NCBI RefSeq assembly: GCF_038003525.1
Contig: NZ_JBBOPI010000001.1
Location: 1,975,001-2,039,000, forward strand
Source of the DNA: Solibacillus sp. FSL H8-0538
GTDB lineage: Bacteria > Bacillota > Bacilli > Bacillales_A > Planococcaceae
Reading direction: 5' to 3'
DNA: 64,000 nucleotides
Both the position numbers and the translations under genes were made by a program. Below the pieces are notes generated by a model that saw only the letters and a list, made by a program, of their open reading frames with translations, had not been told where the DNA came from and ran no database searches. Below, piece by piece: positions 62,546 through 64,000 of the stretch; position 1 is the first letter of the stretch; every line of letters begins with the position of its first letter.

Positions 62546-64000
62546 TTTACAGTCTCTCCTTTAAGTGCGTGTAAACCTGTAACGCCAACTGGGGCTTCTT
62601 TCACCCAGGGAATTGCTACAAAACGGTCACCGCTCTTTTGTTTGATTTCTTCTAACCATTTAACCTCAGCAAGGCGCTTAAGTAAAAGTATCTTACTTTT
62701 TGTATCAACCAGAGCGAACGATTGATTTACAACCCACCAATCTACATTTAAACCTGCGCGAAGTAGGTCTTGTTGTAAGCGTGTTGCCTCGTATACTGGC
62801 GTTGCTTCTGGTAGCGTTACAATCGCGACACTTGTATAGTTTTTATCACGTAATCGCGGTAAAAGCTTGGCAACAGAAATAGGAATGTCGCCTTGTGAAC
62901 GACTAATTTCACGGTGATAGCTTTCCGTTGCATCTAACAACAGCAGTGTATGACCGGTTGGCGCAGTATCAATAATAATCACTTTATCTTGATGTTCTTC
63001 AACAACATTGGCAAATGCACGGAATACCGCGATTTCCTCGGTACACGGAGAGGCTAAATCTTCTTTCACAAAGGCTAGCCCTTCCTCATTCATCGTTTCA
63101 CTCGCTTTTGCTAATACTTCAGCCTCATAATTGGCAATTTCGACTTTGGGATCAATACGACTTACTGTGACATTTTCAATTTGGTCTTCACCAAGTGTCC
63201 AGTTGATATGTGCTGCTGGATCCGTTGTGGTTAAATGCACACGCATCCCTTCTTCTGCCAAACGCAAAGCAATATAAGAAGCTACCGTTGTTTTCCCAAC
63301 GCCGCCTTTTCCCATTGAGAAAATAATTTTTGGTTTACGAGTTAAATAATCCGCAATCATTTCTTCCACATGTGGAATCAAAAGACTATTACTCCCTTGT
63401 TGTACATGTGCAACAGGTTCATCTGTCATCCAAGCTTGCATTCGGTCAATACTTGATAGAGAGTAAGGTACAAACGGTAAGCTATATTGTTTAAAACACT
63501 TTAAGTCTATTGACATAGTTTCAAGTGCAGCCGATTGACGACTAATAAACGCTTTTTCAACAGCATCTTCACTGCTAGATTGCATTAAACCATTAACAAT
63601 GAGTACTTGATTTTCTATGCCTATTTCAAATAACTCACTTGACGCACGAGCTGCTTCCTTTAACGGATTCGTTTCAGGGCGTGTCACAAGCATTAACGTT
63701 GTCTGGTCGCCATTCGTTAATTGCGCAACAGCATCTTTATACATTTCACGCTGAGGCTCCAGTCCTTTTAGTGGCCCTAAGCAAGACGTACCTGTTGTGT
63801 TTTCATCTAAAAATGTAGACCAAGCAGATGGCAACTGTAATAAGCGTAGTGTATGACCTGTTGGTGCGGTATCAAACACGATTGTATCAAATTCATCCAC
63901 GATTTTAGGATTCGTTAATAATGAGGAAAATTCATTAAATGCCGCTATTTCCACCGTACATGCGCCAGATAGTTGCTCCTCCATGTTTTGAAGTACAACT
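62542..64000 (-). CDS. arsA: ArsA-type ATPase, N-terminus outside the window
   Basis: The frame is open from the right edge to a stop at 62542 (486 codons visible). A duplicated ArsA/GET3 architecture is clear. The first half shows only its later motifs (TIVFDTAPTGHTLRLLQLP, MLVTRPETNPLKEAARAS). The second half is complete, with P-loop FSMGKGGVGKTTVASYIALR, switch I TTTDPAAHI, and switch II IIIDTAPTGHTLLLLD. About 100 residues with the first P-loop must lie beyond 64000. ArsA powers arsenite extrusion with ArsB; no arsB, arsR or arsD is seen here. The conserved metalloid-binding cysteines (SCLG and SPCTEE) are visible. Confidence 0.88.
   Translation of the reverse strand, partial: VVLQNMEEQLSGACTVEIAAFNEFSSLLTNPKIVDEFDTIVFDTAPTGHTLRLLQLPSAWSTFLDENTTGTSCLGPLKGLEPQREMYKDAVAQLTNGDQTTLMLVTRPETNPLKEAARASSELFEIGIENQVLIVNGLMQSSSEDAVEKAFISRQSAALETMSIDLKCFKQYSLPFVPYSLSSIDRMQAWMTDEPVAHVQQGSNSLLIPHVEEMIADYLTRKPKIIFSMGKGGVGKTTVASYIALRLAEEGMRVHLTTTDPAAHINWTLGEDQIENVTVSRIDPKVEIANYEAEVLAKASETMNEEGLAFVKEDLASPCTEEIAVFRAFANVVEEHQDKVIIIDTAPTGHTLLLLDATESYHREISRSQGDIPISVAKLLPRLRDKNYTSVAIVTLPEATPVYEATRLQQDLLRAGLNVDWWVVNQSFALVDTKSKILLLKRLAEVKWLEEIKQKSGDRFVAIPWVKEAPVGVTGLHALKGETVK

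Overview
The window looks like chromosomal DNA from a low-GC, endospore-forming Firmicute, most likely a Lysinibacillus/Solibacillus-type member of the Planococcaceae (Caryophanaceae). The support is AT-rich intergenic DNA, strong AGGAGG-type ribosome binding sites with many TTG/GTG starts, a Spo0E-type phosphatase, the YqhG/YqhH pair, YwbE, endonuclease Q, a LysM-CAP protein and a collagen-like spore-surface-type protein. The genus is inference. I see no rRNA, tRNA, CRISPR array, prophage or plasmid functions.

Layout. 0-5 kb: end of a LysR regulator, aspartase (aspA), a YnfA-type membrane protein, small lipoproteins (one broken by a stop codon), an autoregulated-looking HTH/membrane-protein pair, and a VOC-family gene cut in two by a short hairpin repeat. 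5-10 kb: polysaccharide deacetylase, a dead IS1595-type transposase, a WapI-type immunity protein and the BrnQ transporter. 10-18 kb: Ste24-type protease and SIMPL protein, yqhG/yqhH, a Spo0E-like gene of 53 codons, a GC-rich palindromic repeat, a PadR/DUF2812 pair and a Nudix hydrolase. 18-28 kb: a PlsY paralogue abutting a GNAT-aminotransferase fusion, an ATPase, a membrane-anchored FAD oxidase, a YcdB-like protein, LysE and ZIP transporters. 28-44 kb: butanediol dehydrogenase, AIM24, a response regulator-kinase-lipoprotein operon, a chemoreceptor, an LCP protein, and a YndJ operon in which both upstream genes carry stop codons. 45-53 kb: a broken IS630, KtrB/KtrA-type potassium uptake, a collagen-like gene frameshifted in its G-rich repeat array, a laccase-domain protein, a second HTH/membrane pair and a beta-propeller protein. 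53-64 kb: amino acid permease, EndoQ, PAS-GGDEF cyclase, VanW, LysM-CAP, a serine hydrolase, and ArsA with a HesB-like partner running off the right edge.

The most interesting signals are: (i) a dispersed family of about 85-bp double-hairpin repeats (six clear copies and one partial), one of which sits inside a VOC gene and therefore has moved; two more flank the collagen-like gene as direct repeats; (ii) the two-gene PlsY paralogue / GNAT-aminotransferase operon, which looks like an uncharacterised acyl-amino-lipid pathway; (iii) a one-base G-run difference in the collagen repeats that could be a phase switch; (iv) a palindrome that appears to act as terminator, operator and -35 region at once; and (v) a clear excess of genes broken by a single stop or homopolymer indel, which is either genome decay or sequence error.
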